From Rheinheimera sp. D18 (GTDB lineage: Bacteria; Pseudomonadota; Gammaproteobacteria; Enterobacterales; Alteromonadaceae), in NCBI RefSeq assembly GCF_004345025.1, contig NZ_CP037745.1:310001-374000 (forward strand): a stretch of 64,000 nucleotides of DNA, in the 5' to 3' direction. Made by a program: the position numbers and the translations under genes. The notes under the pieces were generated by a model. It worked only from the letters and a program-made list of their open reading frames with translations. It was not told the DNA's origin and searched no databases. Below are positions 1-8,182 of this stretch, in pieces (within the stretch, counting starts at the first letter, position 1; each line of letters starts with the position of its first letter).

Positions 1-6
1 TATAAT
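1..6 (+). promoter_or_regulatory. Probable -10 box of the rplM-rpsI promoter
   Basis: The window opens with a perfect TATAAT. Its -35 lies outside the window, so only half the promoter can be checked. Transcription would begin near position 13, leaving a leader of about 130 nt before rplM, which fits the structured leader seen there. Confidence 0.5.
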
Positions 7-12
7 CCGCGC

Positions 13-130
13 CCGGCCTACGTTACAGCCTAATACTGCCGTTAGCCCGGTGGTTTTTGTACTCGAAGGGGTACGCTAACGACACAAGTTGCAACAGCCC
101 TGCACTGTGTCAGGTGTAACTAAGTTATTT
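13..130 (+). promoter_or_regulatory. Structured 5' leader of rplM
   Basis: Two nested inverted repeats fall between the -10 box and rplM. CGTTAGC (40-46) pairs with GCTAACG (75-81), and GTAC (59-62) pairs with GTAC (71-74), making one stem with a 12-nt bulge on the left. A second stem pairs GACACA (81-86) with TGTGTC (106-111), with TGCA (90-93) and TGCA (101-104) inside. Ribosomal protein operons are often autoregulated through such leaders, and L13 is known to repress rplM-rpsI in E. coli. The role here is inferred from position and pairing. Confidence 0.5.
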
Positions 131-142
131 TTGGATAAATGA

Positions 143-571
143 ATGAAAACTTTTACCGCTAAGCCAGAAAGCGTAACACGCGACTGGTACGTTGTTGATG
201 CGACAGACAAAACACTGGGCCGTATCGCAACAGAAATCGCTTCCCGTTTACGTGGCAAGCACAAGCCAGAGTACACTCCGCACGTTGATACCGGTGATTA
301 CATCATCGTTGTAAACGCAGAGAAAGTAGCTGTTACAGGTGCTAAAGCGCAGAACAAAATGTATTACTCTCACACTGGCTTCCCAGGCGGCATCAAGGAA
401 ATCAGCTTTGAGAAATTGATCGCGAAGAAACCAGAAATGGTTCTGGAACTTGCTGTTAAAGGCATGTTACCAAAAGGCCCACTGGGCCGCGCTATGTTCC
501 GTAAGTTGAAAGTTTACGCAGGCGCCGAGCATCAGCATGCTGCTCAGCAACCGCAAGTATTAGATATTTAA
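143..571 (+). CDS. rplM: 50S ribosomal protein L13
   Basis: L13 is an early-assembling protein of the large ribosomal subunit that binds 23S rRNA. The 142-residue length matches the bacterial family. The N-terminus ([20 protein letters not shown]) and the ARG/LYS-rich core with [10 protein letters not shown] near residues 110-120 are typical of L13. It lies 12 bp upstream of rpsI, the universal L13-S9 pair, so both should be co-transcribed from the promoter at the window's left edge. A structured leader precedes it and may mediate autoregulation. Confidence 0.98.
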   Translation: MKTFTAKPESVTRDWYVVDATDKTLGRIATEIASRLRGKHKPEYTPHVDTGDYIIVVNAEKVAVTGAKAQNKMYYSHTGFPGGIKEISFEKLIAKKPEMVLELAVKGMLPKGPLGRAMFRKLKVYAGAEHQHAAQQPQVLDI

Positions 572-583
572 TCGGAGCATATC

Positions 584-976
584 ATGGCACAGAATCAATA
601 TTACGGAACTGGTCGTCGTAAAAGCTCAACGGCCCGTGTATTCATTAAAGCTGGTACTGGTAAGATTACTGTTAACCAACGCGAATTAGCCGAGTATTTC
701 GGTCGCGAGACAGCTTGTATGATTGTTAAACAGCCATTAGAGCTAGTTGAAATGGTTGAAAAGTTTGACTTATACATCACTGTTAAAGGTGGTGGTATCA
801 GCGGTCAAGCTGGCGCTATCCGTCACGGTATTACTCGTGCACTGATGGAGTTTGACGAATCATTGCGTCCTGCACTGCGTAAAGCAGGCTTTGTAACGCG
901 TGATGCACGTAAAGTTGAACGTAAGAAAGTGGGTCTGCGTAAAGCACGTAAGCGTCCACAGTACTCAAAACGTTAA
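584..976 (+). CDS. rpsI: 30S ribosomal protein S9
   Basis: S9 sits in the head of the small ribosomal subunit, and its C-terminal tail reaches toward the P-site tRNA. The 130-residue length is standard. The N-terminal [15 protein letters not shown] and the basic tail ending KRPQYSKR are diagnostic of the family. It follows rplM by 12 bp and has its own ribosome binding site (GGAG). A strong hairpin terminator lies just downstream, so rplM-rpsI form a two-gene operon separate from petABC. Confidence 0.98.
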   Translation: MAQNQYYGTGRRKSSTARVFIKAGTGKITVNQRELAEYFGRETACMIVKQPLELVEMVEKFDLYITVKGGGISGQAGAIRHGITRALMEFDESLRPALRKAGFVTRDARKVERKKVGLRKARKRPQYSKR

Positions 977-995
977 TCGTTTTATTACAGTACAG

Positions 996-1024
996 AAACC
1001 CGGCACATGTTGCCGGGTTTTTTA
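996..1024 (+). terminator. Rho-independent terminator of rplM-rpsI
   Basis: An inverted repeat AAACCCGGCA / TGCCGGGTTT closes on a short loop and runs into a T-rich tract, 20 bp after the rpsI stop. This is a canonical intrinsic terminator. Confidence 0.9.
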
Positions 1025-1168
1025 TTTGCAGCACCAGAGCTAAACAGCGAGTAAACTAACGGTTATACCCTGTTATACAACGCAAACAGTTAAGATAATA
1101 GCTATTCACATTGCCTTAATCCTTGTGTAAAGCAAGGCTTTTCATTATGATCTACCTCATTTTACAGT

Positions 1169-1174
1169 TATAAT
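1169..1174 (+). promoter_or_regulatory. Candidate -10 box for petABC
   Basis: TATAAT lies 58 bp upstream of petA, in the 200-bp gap after the rpsI terminator. No good -35 hexamer is visible at 16-18 bp spacing, so the promoter may need an activator or the match may be chance. A weak hairpin (CCTTG 1121-1125, CAAGG 1133-1137) lies upstream. Confidence 0.4.
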
Positions 1175-1231
1175 AATTGCTGAAATTCAGCCGCTTAAAT
1201 TTTGTTTAAGTGTTAACGTGGAGACGAGTGG

Positions 1232-1822
1232 ATGAGCAACGCGCCCGTAGATCAAGGTCGCCGCCGCTTCCTTACCATTGCAACCTCGGTCGTAGGGGGT
1301 GTAGGTGCTGTCGGAGCTGCTGTACCTTTTATAGCTTCGTGGAACCCAAGTGAGAGAGCTAAGCAAGCTGGTGCAGCAGTAACTGCTGATATCAGCAAAT
1401 TAGAAGAAGGCCAGCTAATACGTGTTGAATGGCGCGGTAAGCCAGTTTGGTTAGTAAAACGCAGCCAAGTATCACTAGATCAATTACCTCAGCTAAATAG
1501 CATGTTACGTGATCCTGAATCAGCAGATGAGCAACAACCTGCTTACGCGCAAAATATTTATCGTTCGAAAAAGCCGGAGATTTTTGTTGCTGTAGGTATT
1601 TGTACTCACCTTGGTTGTTCACCAACCTATATCCCTACCGACTTTGACGCCCACGTTGAGGGTGTACACTCTGGTTTCTTCTGTCCATGTCATGGTTCTA
1701 CTTATGACTTAGCGGGCCGCGTGTTCTCTGGTGTACCAGCGCCGAAAAATCTACAAATTCCACCTTATATGTTTATTGACGACAATACTTTAGTAATTGG
1801 CGAAGATGAGGGGACAGTCTGA
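1232..1822 (+). CDS. petA: Ubiquinol-cytochrome c reductase, Rieske iron-sulfur subunit
   Basis: This subunit of the cytochrome bc1 complex takes an electron from ubiquinol and passes it to cytochrome c1. It carries a twin-arginine-type N-terminus (RRRFL, residues 10-14) followed by a hydrophobic anchor at about 18-36. The Rieske motifs are CTHLGC (124-129) and CPCHG (151-155). By family knowledge C124, H126, C151 and H154 bind the 2Fe-2S cluster, while C129 and C153 form a disulfide. The 196-residue length is normal. Its stop overlaps the petB start by 1 nt, the first of three tightly coupled genes. Confidence 0.97.
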   Translation: MSNAPVDQGRRRFLTIATSVVGGVGAVGAAVPFIASWNPSERAKQAGAAVTADISKLEEGQLIRVEWRGKPVWLVKRSQVSLDQLPQLNSMLRDPESADEQQPAYAQNIYRSKKPEIFVAVGICTHLGCSPTYIPTDFDAHVEGVHSGFFCPCHGSTYDLAGRVFSGVPAPKNLQIPPYMFIDDNTLVIGEDEGTV

Positions 1823-3096
1823 TGTTTAAAAATCTGATGAACTGGATTGAATACCGTCTGCCATTTATGGAAAAGATGAACCTGCATGTTATGCAGTATC
1901 CAGCACCAAAAAACTTTAACTTCTGGTACTTCTTTGGCTCATTAGCCATGCTGGTATTAGTTAACCAAATTCTGACCGGTGTTTGGTTAACCATGAACTA
2001 TGAACCCAGTGCTGAAGGCGCTTTTGCATCCGTTGAGTACATTATGCGTGATGTGGATTACGGCTGGTTGTTACGCTATATGCATTCTACTGGCGCGTCA
2101 GCGTTCTTTGTTGTGGTTTATCTGCACATGTTGCGCGGTATGATGTACGGCTCTTACCAGAAACCACGCGAACTGCTGTGGATTTTCGGTATGCTAATTT
2201 TCTTAGTATTAATGGCTGAAGCCTTTATGGGTTACTTGCTACCATGGGGACAAATGTCTTTCTGGGGCGCTCAGGTTATTATCTCCATATTCGGTGTAAT
2301 ACCGGGTATAGGTGACGACCTGACATTATGGATCCGCGGCGATTATGTTATCTCTGGCGCAACCCTAAACCGTTTCTTCGCCTTACACGTTATTGCGTTA
2401 CCATTGGTGTTGGTTATATTGGTGTTTTTACACATTATGGCATTACACGAAGTGGGCTCGAATAACCCAGACGGTATAGACGTAAAACGTGATAACGATG
2501 GTTCAGTTGAACAAACTGAAGCAGACAAGAAGTTTACTTTCCACGAGTACTTCACCAAAGGTGGCAAGAAAATCATTGTTGATGCTATTCCATTCCACCC
2601 ATATTACACGGTTAAAGATTTAGTCGGTGTAGCTGGCTTCTTATTAATATTTGCTTGGATAATTTTCTTTATGCCAGAAGGCGGCGGTTTCTTCCTTGAA
2701 CCACCAAACTTTGAAGCAGCAAACCCAATGAAAACACCAGAGCATATTGCACCAGTTTGGTATTTCACTCCATTTTATGCAATTTTGCGTGCGGTGCCTG
2801 ATCAATTATTTGGCGCAATTTTTATGTTCTTAGCCATTATTGCATTGGCATTATTACCGTGGATAGACCGTGGTTCGGTGCGCTCAGTGCGCTATCGTAG
2901 CGGTTTACATAAAGCTAACTTAATCTTGTTTTGTATTAGCTTTATCGCACTAATGGTATTAGGTGTGCTACCGGCAACACCTACGTACACCATATTGGCC
3001 CGCATCTTCTCGTTTACATATTTTGCTTACTTTATTTTACTGTGGATATACAGTAAAAATGAGACAACCAAACCGTTACCAGTGAGGTTAAGTTAA
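1822..3096 (+). CDS. petB: Ubiquinol-cytochrome c reductase, cytochrome b subunit
   Basis: This is the membrane subunit of the bc1 complex, holding hemes bL and bH and the two quinone sites. The 424-residue protein has the long hydrophobic helices expected. Histidine-bearing segments in helices B and D are visible (LRYMHSTGASAFF and NRFFALHVIALPL). It also has a PEW-like Qo region, here APVWYFTPFYAILR near residue 310. It overlaps petA by 1 nt and petC by 1 nt, so translation is probably coupled across the operon. Confidence 0.97.
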   Translation: MFKNLMNWIEYRLPFMEKMNLHVMQYPAPKNFNFWYFFGSLAMLVLVNQILTGVWLTMNYEPSAEGAFASVEYIMRDVDYGWLLRYMHSTGASAFFVVVYLHMLRGMMYGSYQKPRELLWIFGMLIFLVLMAEAFMGYLLPWGQMSFWGAQVIISIFGVIPGIGDDLTLWIRGDYVISGATLNRFFALHVIALPLVLVILVFLHIMALHEVGSNNPDGIDVKRDNDGSVEQTEADKKFTFHEYFTKGGKKIIVDAIPFHPYYTVKDLVGVAGFLLIFAWIIFFMPEGGGFFLEPPNFEAANPMKTPEHIAPVWYFTPFYAILRAVPDQLFGAIFMFLAIIALALLPWIDRGSVRSVRYRSGLHKANLILFCISFIALMVLGVLPATPTYTILARIFSFTYFAYFILLWIYSKNETTKPLPVRLS

Positions 3097-3833
3097 TGAT
3101 TAAGCATATTTTCTCAGCAGCCTTACTATGCATATCAGCTAGCGTGTTTGCCTCTGGTGGCGGCGTACATTTAGATAAAGCACCGATTGACCTGACCGAT
3201 AAAGCGTCGCTGCAAAACGGCGCTCGTATGTTCCAAAACTATTGCTTGGGTTGTCACCAGATGCAATATCAGCGCTATGCCAGAACCTTCCGCGATTTGG
3301 ATATTCCAGAAGACGTTGGTATGGAAAACCTGATGTTTACTGGTAAAAAAGTGGGTGACCATATAAAAAACAATATGGCAACTAAGGACGCAGAAAAATG
3401 GTTTGGTGCAGCGCCACCTGACCTAACTAACGTTGCTAGGGTACGTGGGCCAGATTGGCTATATACCTACTTACGCAGTTTTTATGCTGACCCATCACGT
3501 CCGTTTGGCGTGAATAATGAAGTATTTCCATTGGTAGGTATGCCGCACGTACTGCAAGAGTTACAAGGCACACCTTATAAAGCATACGAAACACGCTTAG
3601 TTGATGGTGAGTCAAAGGACGTTTATGCTGGCATTAAAACTGACGGCAAAGGCGAACTTACTACTGAAGAGTATGATAGAGCCGTCGCAGATCTGGTAAA
3701 CTACTTAGAATATGTTGGCGAGCCGTCAAAATTAGAAGCAAAAGCACTTGGAATTAAAGTAATGGTATTTCTGCTTATCTTCTTTGTCGTTGCTTACCTA
3801 CTGAAGAAAGAATATTGGAAAGATGTACATTAA
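3096..3833 (+). CDS. petC: Ubiquinol-cytochrome c reductase, cytochrome c1
   Basis: Cytochrome c1 accepts the electron from the Rieske protein and passes it to a soluble cytochrome c in the periplasm. A cleavable signal peptide ends near residue 19 (VFASGGG). The heme motif is CLGCH (C50, C53, H54). A C-terminal membrane anchor (about 222-238) ends with a basic tail. The 245-residue length is typical. It is the last gene of petABC. The order rplM-rpsI-petABC-sspAB is widely conserved in gammaproteobacteria. Confidence 0.96.
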   Translation: MIKHIFSAALLCISASVFASGGGVHLDKAPIDLTDKASLQNGARMFQNYCLGCHQMQYQRYARTFRDLDIPEDVGMENLMFTGKKVGDHIKNNMATKDAEKWFGAAPPDLTNVARVRGPDWLYTYLRSFYADPSRPFGVNNEVFPLVGMPHVLQELQGTPYKAYETRLVDGESKDVYAGIKTDGKGELTTEEYDRAVADLVNYLEYVGEPSKLEAKALGIKVMVFLLIFFVVAYLLKKEYWKDVH

Positions 3834-3860
3834 CTAGTTAAATCAACTAGATATGTTTAT

Positions 3861-3890
3861 GGGGGCCTTAGCGCCCCTTTGCTGTTTTTT
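3861..3890 (+). terminator. Probable terminator between petC and sspA
   Basis: GGGGC and GCCCC arms flank a short loop, followed by CTTTGCTGTTTTTT. The stem is short and the T-tract is displaced by a few bases, so termination may be partial and some read-through into sspA is possible. Confidence 0.55.
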
Positions 3891-3908
3891 ATTTTACTGG
3901 AGGAAGAC

Positions 3909-4547
3909 ATGGCTATCACTGCCAATAAACGCCCTGTAATGACGTTGTTCTCAGCAGCTGATGATATGTTCAGCCATCAAGTACGTATTGTACTTGCTGA
4001 AAAAGGCGTAACTGTCGATATTCTTCAGGTCGCACAAGATAATTTGCCGGAAGATTTATATGAAGTAAATCCTTACGGCAGCCTGCCGACATTGCTTGAC
4101 CGTGAATTGGCTTTGTATCAAGCCAATATCATTATGGAATATCTGGACGAGCGTTTTCCTCATCCTCCGTTGATGCCTGTGTATCCAGTTGCACGTGGCC
4201 AAGCACGGTTAATGATGTACCGTATTGAAAAAGATTGGTATCGTTTAGCCGCTTCAGTTTTAAATGGCGATGAGAACGCAGCAACTGCCAGACAAGAACT
4301 AAAAGAAGGTTTATTGTCAATTGCTCCGTTGTTTAATGAAACGCCGTATTTTATGAGTGAAGAATTTGGTTTAGTTGACTGTTATATGTCAGCTCTACTT
4401 TGGCGCTTACCAGCATTAGGTATTGAGCTAATTGGCCCAGGTAGCAAAGAACTGAAAAACTATATGACACGTATTTTTGAACGTGACGCATTTCAGGCAT
4501 CTTTAACTGATGTTGAGCGCGAGATGCGCAGAGGAACGAAGCTGTAA
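3909..4547 (+). CDS. sspA: Stringent starvation protein A
   Basis: SspA is a glutathione S-transferase-fold protein that binds RNA polymerase and helps gene expression during starvation and acid stress. The 212-residue sequence has the thioredoxin-like N-terminus (LFSAADDMFSHQVRIVLAEK) and the NPYGSLPTLLDRELALY segment of the family. An in-frame start exists 30 bp upstream, but GGAGGA lies 5-10 bases before the ATG at 3909 and the protein then begins MAITANKRP, as in homologues. It overlaps sspB by 1 nt. Confidence 0.95.
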   Translation: MAITANKRPVMTLFSAADDMFSHQVRIVLAEKGVTVDILQVAQDNLPEDLYEVNPYGSLPTLLDRELALYQANIIMEYLDERFPHPPLMPVYPVARGQARLMMYRIEKDWYRLAASVLNGDENAATARQELKEGLLSIAPLFNETPYFMSEEFGLVDCYMSALLWRLPALGIELIGPGSKELKNYMTRIFERDAFQASLTDVEREMRRGTKL

Positions 4548-4966
4548 TGAAGATGACACCAAACCGCCCCTATTTGCTTAGGGCGTTTTACGAGTGGATT
4601 GTAGATAACAACTGTACGCCATATTTAGTGGTAGACGCGACCGTAGATGACGTGAAAGTACCAACCCAATTTATCCAGAACGGACAAATTGTGCTAAACA
4701 CCGCACCGTCAGCCGTGGGTAATCTGCAGTTAGGTAACGATGCTGTTACCTTTAGCGCTCGGTTTGGTGGACAACCGTTTGCGTTGTATATTCCGGTAAC
4801 CGCCGTTTTAGCTATTTATGCTCGCGAAAATGGCGCTGGCACCGTATTTACACTGGAAGAAGAGGAAGATGAAGCAGAGATTTTTGATGAAGATCTGAAT
4901 CATGAACCAGAACCGCCAGAACCAACCAAACCTAAACGCGCTTCGCACCTGAAAGTAGTTAAGTAA
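4547..4966 (+). CDS. sspB: ClpXP adaptor SspB
   Basis: SspB delivers ssrA-tagged proteins to the ClpXP protease. The folded substrate-binding domain covers residues 5-110 (RPYLLRAFYEWIVDNNCTPY, then VPTQFIQNGQIVLN). A very acidic linker (EEEEDEAEIFDEDL) follows. The C-terminal ASHLKVVK peptide is the ClpX-docking tail of the family. At 139 residues it is somewhat shorter than the E. coli protein, mainly in the linker. Its start overlaps the sspA stop. Confidence 0.95.
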   Translation: MKMTPNRPYLLRAFYEWIVDNNCTPYLVVDATVDDVKVPTQFIQNGQIVLNTAPSAVGNLQLGNDAVTFSARFGGQPFALYIPVTAVLAIYARENGAGTVFTLEEEEDEAEIFDEDLNHEPEPPEPTKPKRASHLKVVK

Positions 4967-4971
4967 CATTA

Positions 4972-5001
4972 GCTACCGCTAACTTAATTTTTAGCGGTAG
5001 C
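4972..5001. terminator. Hairpin between convergent sspB and ilvY
   Basis: A perfect 11-bp inverted repeat, GCTACCGCTAA / TTAGCGGTAGC with an 8-nt loop, sits between the two convergent genes and includes the last codons of ilvY. There is no clean T-tract on either side, so a terminator role is likely by position but not proven. Confidence 0.5.
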
Positions 5002-5868
5002 AACTTGCCAAAATGCTTGAATAAGTGGCTCATGCAGTCGCTTGTTTAGCATACAAACGCCAAGATCAAATGGCTCAAACCGATAATCCAATTCTATATT
5101 CCGTACTCTATCTTTTACAGGGCTGTTAACTACTACCGCATCTGCAACTAATGCAATGCCCGTTCCCAACGCTACCATTGATACCATAGCTTCGTGGCCA
5201 TCTACTTTGGCAACAACTTGAGGTACAACCGCCATTTGCTGTAGCCAGTTGTCAAAGCGACTACGTGCAGGGCCATGCTCAGGCAAAATCATTGGGATTT
5301 TCTGCCAAGGAACGGGCGTTTGTTGTAGTAAATCATTCACTTTGCAGGGAATGTTAGGTGCGATTAGCTGCACCGGAAGGCTAGCAATACTGCGAAAGGC
5401 TAAATTAGTGGGTAACTGCAATGGGTGAGCAGCTAGCGCAATATCAACTTCGCCTAAGCGCACTTTTTCAATAGCCGATGCTGCGTCACCTGTTGTTAGT
5501 TTTAGTTCTGCCTTTGGGCATATTAACCTGAAACGATCTAAGATCGTTGGTAAGTGACTATAACTTGCGGTAACGGTGCAAAATAGCCGAATTTCACCAG
5601 TAAGCTCGGCACTGGCCAGTTGTAAATCTACCTGTAACTGATGCCATTCATCTAACCATAATCTTACGAACTGTTGAAAACGCAGGCCAGCAGCCGTCAA
5701 TTTTACCGAGCGTTTATCACGAAAAAATAATTCGGTTGCTAACTCTGCCTCTAACCGCTGGATCACGCGAGTTAATGTCGGTGGGCTAACATACATTTGT
5801 TCGCTGGTTTTACTAAAATTTAAACTGCTAGCAAGGTGCAGAAATAGCTGAGCGCTGCGTGTATCCAT
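4984..5868 (-). CDS. ilvY: LysR-type activator of ilvC
   Basis: IlvY activates ilvC when acetohydroxyacid substrates accumulate. The 294-residue protein has the LysR layout. A winged helix covers residues 1-60 (MDTRSAQLFLHLASSLNFSK, then SPPTLTRVIQRLE), and a substrate-binding domain runs from about 90 to 290. It is divergently transcribed from ilvC with 135 bp between them, the conserved ilvY/ilvC arrangement, and a long palindrome in that gap is the likely operator. Orthology rests on the family plus this context. Confidence 0.9.
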   Translation of the reverse strand: MDTRSAQLFLHLASSLNFSKTSEQMYVSPPTLTRVIQRLEAELATELFFRDKRSVKLTAAGLRFQQFVRLWLDEWHQLQVDLQLASAELTGEIRLFCTVTASYSHLPTILDRFRLICPKAELKLTTGDAASAIEKVRLGEVDIALAAHPLQLPTNLAFRSIASLPVQLIAPNIPCKVNDLLQQTPVPWQKIPMILPEHGPARSRFDNWLQQMAVVPQVVAKVDGHEAMVSMVALGTGIALVADAVVVNSPVKDRVRNIELDYRFEPFDLGVCMLNKRLHEPLIQAFWQVATAKN

Positions 5869-5877
5869 AATAAGTGT

Positions 5878-5925
5878 ATTGCAAAAAGTGAAATATAGAC
5901 TTGTTAATATATCACTTCACGCAAT
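5878..5925. promoter_or_regulatory. Candidate IlvY operator
   Basis: Nested inverted repeats share one centre (5901.5). ATTGC (5878-5882) pairs with GCAAT (5921-5925), AAGTGA (5886-5891) with TCACTT (5912-5917), and ATAT (5893-5896) with ATAT (5907-5910). The element starts 10 bp upstream of ilvY and ends 78 bp before ilvC. A LysR regulator between divergent genes typically binds such a site. The sequence symmetry is direct; the assignment is inference. Confidence 0.55.
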
Positions 5926-6003
5926 TAAAACCAGTAGGTAGTATCAACCTATTCAAGCAAGCCTTAGCTGGCAGCTGTTAATACCCATTTTAGGATAAGT
6001 TGT

Positions 6004-7485
6004 ATGGCTAATTACTTTAATACACTGAATTTACGCCAACAGTTGGCTCAACTGGGCCAATGCCGTTTTATGGATAAAGCTGAGTTTATAGAAGGCTGCG
6101 AACTAATAAAAGGTTGGAATATCGTCATTGTTGGTTGCGGTGCTCAAGGCTTAAACCAAGGTTTAAATATGCGTGATTCCGGCTTAACAATTCGCTATGC
6201 GCTGCGGGCTGAAGCGATTACCGAACAGCGTGCATCCTTTATTAAAGCGACGAGCAATAATTTTGCTGTGGGTACCTACGAGCAGTTAATTCCTAGCGCA
6301 GATTTAGTCCTGAACTTAACACCAGATAAGCAACATAGCGCAGTAGTTGAAGCCATTATGCCATTAATGAAGCAGGGCGCGACGCTAGCCTATTCACATG
6401 GTTTTAATATAGTGGAGGAGGGTAAGCAAATTCGACCGGATATCACGGTAATAATGGTAGCACCTAAGTGCCCAGGTACCGAAGTGCGCGAAGAATATAA
6501 ACGCGGCTTTGGCGTACCAACATTAATAGCCGTGCATCCAGAAAATGACCCCAATGGGCAGGGATTGGCTATTGCTAAGGCTTATGCTTCTGCTACAGGC
6601 GGCGACCGTGCCGGTGTATTACAGTCGTCATTTATCGCTGAAGTTAAGTCAGACTTAATGGGCGAGCAAACGATTTTATGCGGCATGTTGCAAACGGGGG
6701 CAATTTTAGCCTTTGATAAAATGATTGCTGATGGCATTGAAGCCGGTTACGCGGCCAAACTTATACAATACGGTTGGGAAACAGTAACCGAAGCATTAAA
6801 GCACGGCGGTATTACTAACATGATGGACCGTTTAAGTAACCCCGCAAAAGTTAAAGCCTTTGAGTTAGCAGAACAACTTAAGCAGACATTGCGGCCGTTA
6901 TTTGAAAAACATATGGACGATATTATTAGCGGCGAATTTTCGCGTACCATGATGATCGATTGGGCTAATGACGATAAAAACCTATTAACATGGCGAGAGC
7001 AAACCCGAAGTAGCGGTTTTGAGCAAGCGCCGGTGTCTGCAGAAACTATTGCTGAGCAAGAATATTTTGATCATGGCACCTTGCTTGTTGCCATGGTGAA
7101 AGCCGGCGTTGAGTTGGCATTTGAAATTATGGTTGATGCCGGTATTGTAGCTGAATCCGCCTACTACGAATCGTTGCATGAAACACCTTTGATTGCTAAT
7201 ACCATTGCGCGTAAGCGGTTGTATGAGATGAATGTTGTTATTTCGGATACCGCAGAATATGGTAACTACTTATTTTCGCATGCGGCAGTGCCATTATTAA
7301 AAGATACGATTAATAACTTAACTAGCGACTACATAGGCCAAGGTTTAGTCGGCCGATACGGTGTTGATAACCTAAAGTTGATTGCAGTAAATGAGGCAAT
7401 TAGGCAGCATCCTGTTGAAGTTGTAGGTAAAAAATTGCGAGGTTATATGACTGCTATGAAGCGTATCGTCGAGCTGCAGCAATAG
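6004..7485 (+). CDS. ilvC: Ketol-acid reductoisomerase, class II (long form)
   Basis: IlvC isomerises and reduces acetolactate or acetohydroxybutyrate with NADPH and magnesium, in valine and isoleucine synthesis. The 493-residue length marks the class II enzyme with a duplicated C-terminal domain, as in E. coli (491). The dinucleotide-binding loop is [10 protein letters not shown] near residue 46, and the arginines following it suit NADPH. A conserved [18 protein letters not shown] stretch sits near 157. Regulation by the divergent ilvY is expected. A terminator lies 88 bp downstream. Confidence 0.97.
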   Translation: MANYFNTLNLRQQLAQLGQCRFMDKAEFIEGCELIKGWNIVIVGCGAQGLNQGLNMRDSGLTIRYALRAEAITEQRASFIKATSNNFAVGTYEQLIPSADLVLNLTPDKQHSAVVEAIMPLMKQGATLAYSHGFNIVEEGKQIRPDITVIMVAPKCPGTEVREEYKRGFGVPTLIAVHPENDPNGQGLAIAKAYASATGGDRAGVLQSSFIAEVKSDLMGEQTILCGMLQTGAILAFDKMIADGIEAGYAAKLIQYGWETVTEALKHGGITNMMDRLSNPAKVKAFELAEQLKQTLRPLFEKHMDDIISGEFSRTMMIDWANDDKNLLTWREQTRSSGFEQAPVSAETIAEQEYFDHGTLLVAMVKAGVELAFEIMVDAGIVAESAYYESLHETPLIANTIARKRLYEMNVVISDTAEYGNYLFSHAAVPLLKDTINNLTSDYIGQGLVGRYGVDNLKLIAVNEAIRQHPVEVVGKKLRGYMTAMKRIVELQQ

Positions 7486-7572
7486 AGTGATGAATGAAGT
7501 GGTTAGTAGCCTAGCAAGTATAGCAAAGCTGCTATGCCAATAACGGTGTTACACGTGGACCTTGGTTGTTTT

Positions 7573-7596
7573 GCCCTGCTATGCGGGGCTTTTTTT
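7573..7596 (+). terminator. Rho-independent terminator of ilvC
   Basis: A 7-bp stem GCCCTGC / GCGGGGC (one G-T pair) with a TAT loop is followed by seven T residues (7590-7596). It lies 88 bp downstream of the ilvC stop. Confidence 0.88.
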
Positions 7597-7689
7597 AGCA
7601 AGTAACTTAAACCGAGCATAAAATGTAACTCGTACAAGTTAAGTTAGTTATTGACGTGAATTACCGAAAAATATTGAAGTTAGTGTGCT

Positions 7690-8013
7690 GAAGGAGTTGG
7701 CCGCAAACTGCGCGGCCTCTCTAATATTCTTTCGTCATCCTGACGATACTGTCCGTAGTAGCTCTTCCTTGGCCCCATCCTAGGGTGTTCCTAAAGCGTC
7801 TTGCTTGTCCTGCTATCCTTAAGCATCGTCATCCTGACAATGCGCTCTCATCCTAAGAGTTCCTTTATCTTTCTCGCTACTTCCAGCGCCAGTGATGAAA
7901 CTGAAAAAAGCATACTCTTCCTGAGCGTGTCCTGTTATTCATCCTTGTGCTATCCTAGCAATCTACTGCATCCTGCAGCTGTACCCTACATCCTGTTGGG
8001 TCTATCCGTTGAC
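7690..8013 (-). ncRNA. csrB: CsrB/RsmZ-type CsrA-sequestering small RNA
   Basis: Read on the minus strand, this 320-nt stretch contains 18 GGA triplets spaced mostly 8-20 nt apart, many in loops of small hairpins. Clear examples are TCGTCA-GGA-TGACGA (7732-7746), TGCTA-GGA-TAGCA (7948-7960) and CTGCA-GGA-TGCAG (7966-7978). Others are ACCC-A-ACA-GGA-TGT-A-GGGT (7983-8001) and a 4+4 bp stem with one mismatch at 7823-7843. Four sites read CAGGATG, the classic CsrB repeat. Stem sequences differ while the loop is constant, as in RNAs that titrate CsrA. The predicted start is G8013, 7 nt after a GATAAT box, and the 5' end GTCAAC folds against GAC with a GGA in the loop. The 3' end is uncertain: a GGCCGC / GCGGCC hairpin (7699-7717) lacks a T-tract. 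No protein-coding alternative is convincing. Confidence 0.85.
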
Positions 8014-8019
8014 AAAGCT

Positions 8020-8025
8020 ATTATC
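8020..8025 (-). promoter_or_regulatory. Predicted -10 box of the csrB-like RNA
   Basis: On the minus strand the sequence reads GATAAT, 6 nt before the predicted first base at 8013. The -35 region (about 8043-8048, TGCTTT) is poor, as expected for a promoter that needs an upstream activator. AT-rich DNA at 8080-8135 separates it from the UvrY-type box. Confidence 0.55.
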
Positions 8026-8182
8026 AACTTTTCAGCTTTGTTAAAGCAGTGGTTTTTTTGAATTAACTTGCTGTAAGAATAATGTAATTTGTGAAATTTA
8101 ATTTTTAATTGTTTAATTTCATTATGTTACGGTGTTTACTGCTATTTCATCTTAATGTGAATAGCGCTTAAACTCAGTCATT

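Noticed and set aside
1121-1137. Terminator or attenuator upstream of petA
   Set aside because: The stem CCTTG/CAAGG is only 5 bp and the following T-tract is short. It is too weak to call.
7732-8013. Possible CRISPR or simple tandem repeat array
   Set aside because: There is no constant repeat of fixed length and no spacers. Only the three central bases and the self-pairing are constant, which fits RNA hairpins.
7801-8061. Open frame of 86 codons on the plus strand in the ilvC-DyP gap
   Set aside because: It is a low-complexity reading of the hairpin region (many S, L and P codons), has no good ribosome site and no family pattern. The GGA hairpins of the opposite strand explain the sequence.
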